Assembly: GCA_018656855.1 (NCBI GenBank)
Contig: JABHYP010000082.1
Location: 1-5,920, forward strand
Reading direction: 5' to 3'
From: Candidatus Latescibacterota bacterium
GTDB lineage: Bacteria; Latescibacterota; Latescibacteria; Latescibacterales; Latescibacteraceae
Length of the DNA stretch: 5,920 nucleotides
Under the pieces are notes generated by a model. It was given only the letters and a program-made list of their open reading frames with translations. It was not told where the DNA came from and did no database searches. How positions within the stretch are numbered: position 1 is the stretch's first letter; each line of letters opens with the position of its first letter. Below, piece after piece: positions 4,626 through 5,920 of this stretch. Made by a program: the position numbers and the translations under genes.

Positions 4626-5920
4626 ATGACTGAAACCGGATTCGGGCCAGGCAGTTACGCCTATATAAGCGCTGGAGTGCCAATAGCACCGGTGCTGTCA
4701 AATATCACCTCAGAAACGGTCACAATTTCCATCGGAGCGGACGATAACCGTTCTTATACCGAATATGCTCTTTTTAACGAGACCGATGCATCACATATAA
4801 ACGCGTCCGGAACCAGTTCGGTAGATCCTGTCTGGCAAACCAGAAGCGCATGGGAAATGTTAACCGTACTTGGACTCAACCCTGTAACAACATACACACT
4901 CAAAGTGAAAGCGCGTAACCAGGCTGGTGTAGAGACGCAATATGGACAATATGCTAAGTTTACCACCTACAGCATGGAAAGTATTGAACTTCCGTTAGTT
5001 CTTGAGGTGGTGAAAGCTTCATCCACAATTTCCGCCCCCTCGTTCATGAGCGGCCTCAAGACCAGTATCCTGCTTGCCGGGAAAAGCCTTAACGATTTCG
5101 GATTCCATATAGACCGTATAAGCGGGCTTGACCTTCCGCGTGTAGTACCTGACGAAGAGCTTGTTCCAGGTGACCACACATGGCATGTGTGGGATGAATA
5201 CTTTGCTCCAAAACGAATTGTCCTTGAAGGATACGTGCATGCCACCTCACCTGAAGATTTGAGATTGAGGCTTGCATACCTTAAAAGCTTTCTCGCCACT
5301 TTTGAAGGCAATCCATGGCGGTCAATCGCCCCGGTGATGCTTGAAAGGTCAGATATTCCAGATCGCCATTGGCTTGTCTATTATGAAGCCATAAATGCGG
5401 TTGAAACGCTTGGAAAACGGGATCTTTCATCAAGCGCACGGATTCAAGTAACAATGAAATGCCCGATGCCCTTTGCTGTATCAAACGAAATAATCCGTGT
5501 TATGTTCTCGGCGGCGGCGGGGACATTTAAGACAATCGACCTCGGAAATGCTCCTTCAGATGCTGTTTATGTGGTAAAAGGAGGGGCAACGAATCCGTCC
5601 TTTGCAGTGGGGGATATGGTATTTCACTGTGATTTTTCTGACGGGCTTTCTTTTGCGGATGTTGAAAATTCAGTTAACACCGGAACATATAATCCGGCAG
5701 CAAACGAACCAGGGGCATATCGTACGACGGATACCGGTACCGGCATTCTTGTTAATGGTGCTGATACACTGAGCTATACTGCAAAAGGTAACATAACCGA
5801 TGGTTCGTGGGTCGTAGTTATTACTCCCCAATGGCAGAGCTCATCCCAGACTACGGATGTGACCATTATCGAACACAGGGGCGACGCTGATAATTATATA
5901 CGCCTTTACTGGGATGGCTC
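4626..5920 (+). CDS. Distal tail (Dit-like) protein with N-terminal Fn3 and C-terminal LamG, 5' part only
   Basis: The frame opens at ATG 4626 behind AAGGAGG and runs off the right edge after 431 codons with no stop. Residues about 20-114 are a fibronectin III domain ending in TTYTLKVKARNQAGVETQY. Residues about 117-290 match the siphovirus Dit/tail-component core (Sipho_tail family). The 'x-LN-DFGFHIDRI' opening strand is present, then a Pro/Gly-rich loop (LVPGDHTW), KRIVLEGYVHATSPEDLRLR, a helix (LAYLKSFLATFEG), PVMLERSDIPDRHWLVYYEA, and the closing strand with MKCPMPFAV. Residues about 291-327 look like the start of the second Dit beta domain (TIDLGNAPSDAVYVVKGGATN). From about 331 a LamG-like fold begins (DFSDGLSFADV, then GSWVVVITPQW and NYIRLYWDG). 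Dit proteins form the hexameric hub joining tail tube to tip; extra carbohydrate-binding domains define 'evolved' Dits that help bind the host. An Fn3 in front of the hub domain is unusual. Sampled GC is about 53%. Downstream tail-fibre or baseplate genes are expected beyond the edge. Confidence 0.8.
   Translation, partial: MTETGFGPGSYAYISAGVPIAPVLSNITSETVTISIGADDNRSYTEYALFNETDASHINASGTSSVDPVWQTRSAWEMLTVLGLNPVTTYTLKVKARNQAGVETQYGQYAKFTTYSMESIELPLVLEVVKASSTISAPSFMSGLKTSILLAGKSLNDFGFHIDRISGLDLPRVVPDEELVPGDHTWHVWDEYFAPKRIVLEGYVHATSPEDLRLRLAYLKSFLATFEGNPWRSIAPVMLERSDIPDRHWLVYYEAINAVETLGKRDLSSSARIQVTMKCPMPFAVSNEIIRVMFSAAAGTFKTIDLGNAPSDAVYVVKGGATNPSFAVGDMVFHCDFSDGLSFADVENSVNTGTYNPAANEPGAYRTTDTGTGILVNGADTLSYTAKGNITDGSWVVVITPQWQSSSQTTDVTIIEHRGDADNYIRLYWDG

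Noticed and set aside
4576..4629. 17-codon frame directly after the TGA of the large gene, ending in an ATGA overlap with the next start; possible stop-codon readthrough or leader peptide.
   Set aside because: It has no ribosome site, the peptide has no recognisable feature and it does not restore the missing Fn3 strand. The AAGGAGG site explains translation of the next gene.
4565..4633. 22-codon ATG frame shifted relative to the end of the large gene, considered as a frameshift continuation of the broken Fn3.
   Set aside because: Its residues do not resemble the expected Fn3 end (GVETxY-like), so a simple sequencing frameshift is not supported.
1..5920. CRISPR arrays, tRNA or rRNA genes, insertion sequence ends, integrase genes and toxin-antitoxin pairs.
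   Set aside because: No regularly spaced repeats, cloverleaf sequences, terminal inverted repeats or matching protein motifs were seen on either strand.

Overview
The window reads as part of the tail gene cluster of a tailed virus or prophage of a prokaryote. All supported genes lie on the + strand, are closely packed, and use the standard code. Several starts follow strong Shine-Dalgarno matches (GGAGGTG, AAGGAGG, AGGTGA). This points to a bacterial or archaeal host that initiates by Shine-Dalgarno pairing and argues against a typical Bacteroidota host. The host cannot be named from the sequence.

Layout from left to right: (1) the 3' part of a gene resembling phage tail-terminator/tail-completion proteins (to 322). 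(2) A 49-codon, highly charged, probably coiled-coil protein (380-529). (3) A 164-residue beta-rich protein with a GTG start, resembling unnamed phage structural proteins (566-1060). (4) A 54-codon single-span membrane protein (1117-1281). (5) A 1092-residue multidomain protein with an N-terminal membrane signal or anchor (1297-4575). It carries a module like those at the N-termini of WapA/RHS-type surface proteins, two copies of a [beta-sandwich + fibronectin III] unit, a LamG/concanavalin-like domain, and a last fibronectin-like domain that stops one strand short. (6) The 5' 431 codons of a distal-tail (Dit-like) protein running off the right edge (4626-5920). It has a fibronectin III domain in front of the Dit core and the start of a LamG domain after it.

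By inference, the two large genes supply surface-recognition parts. LamG and Fn3 domains are typical sugar-binding or spacer modules of receptor-binding tail tips and cell-surface adhesins. Both genes draw on the same domain repertoire, and their Fn3 domains share the residues KVKARN. The unexpected element is the 1092-residue protein: its front third looks like an exported bacterial surface protein and is very AT-rich (about 27% GC in sampled lines), while its rear resembles phage tail adhesins and is 53-60% GC in sampled lines. It sits where a siphovirus would normally have its tape-measure gene, and no tape measure, tail-assembly chaperone pair or clear major tail protein is visible between the terminator-like gene and the Dit-like gene. 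The region may be a mosaic: a tail cluster with an acquired and domain-shuffled surface-adhesin gene.
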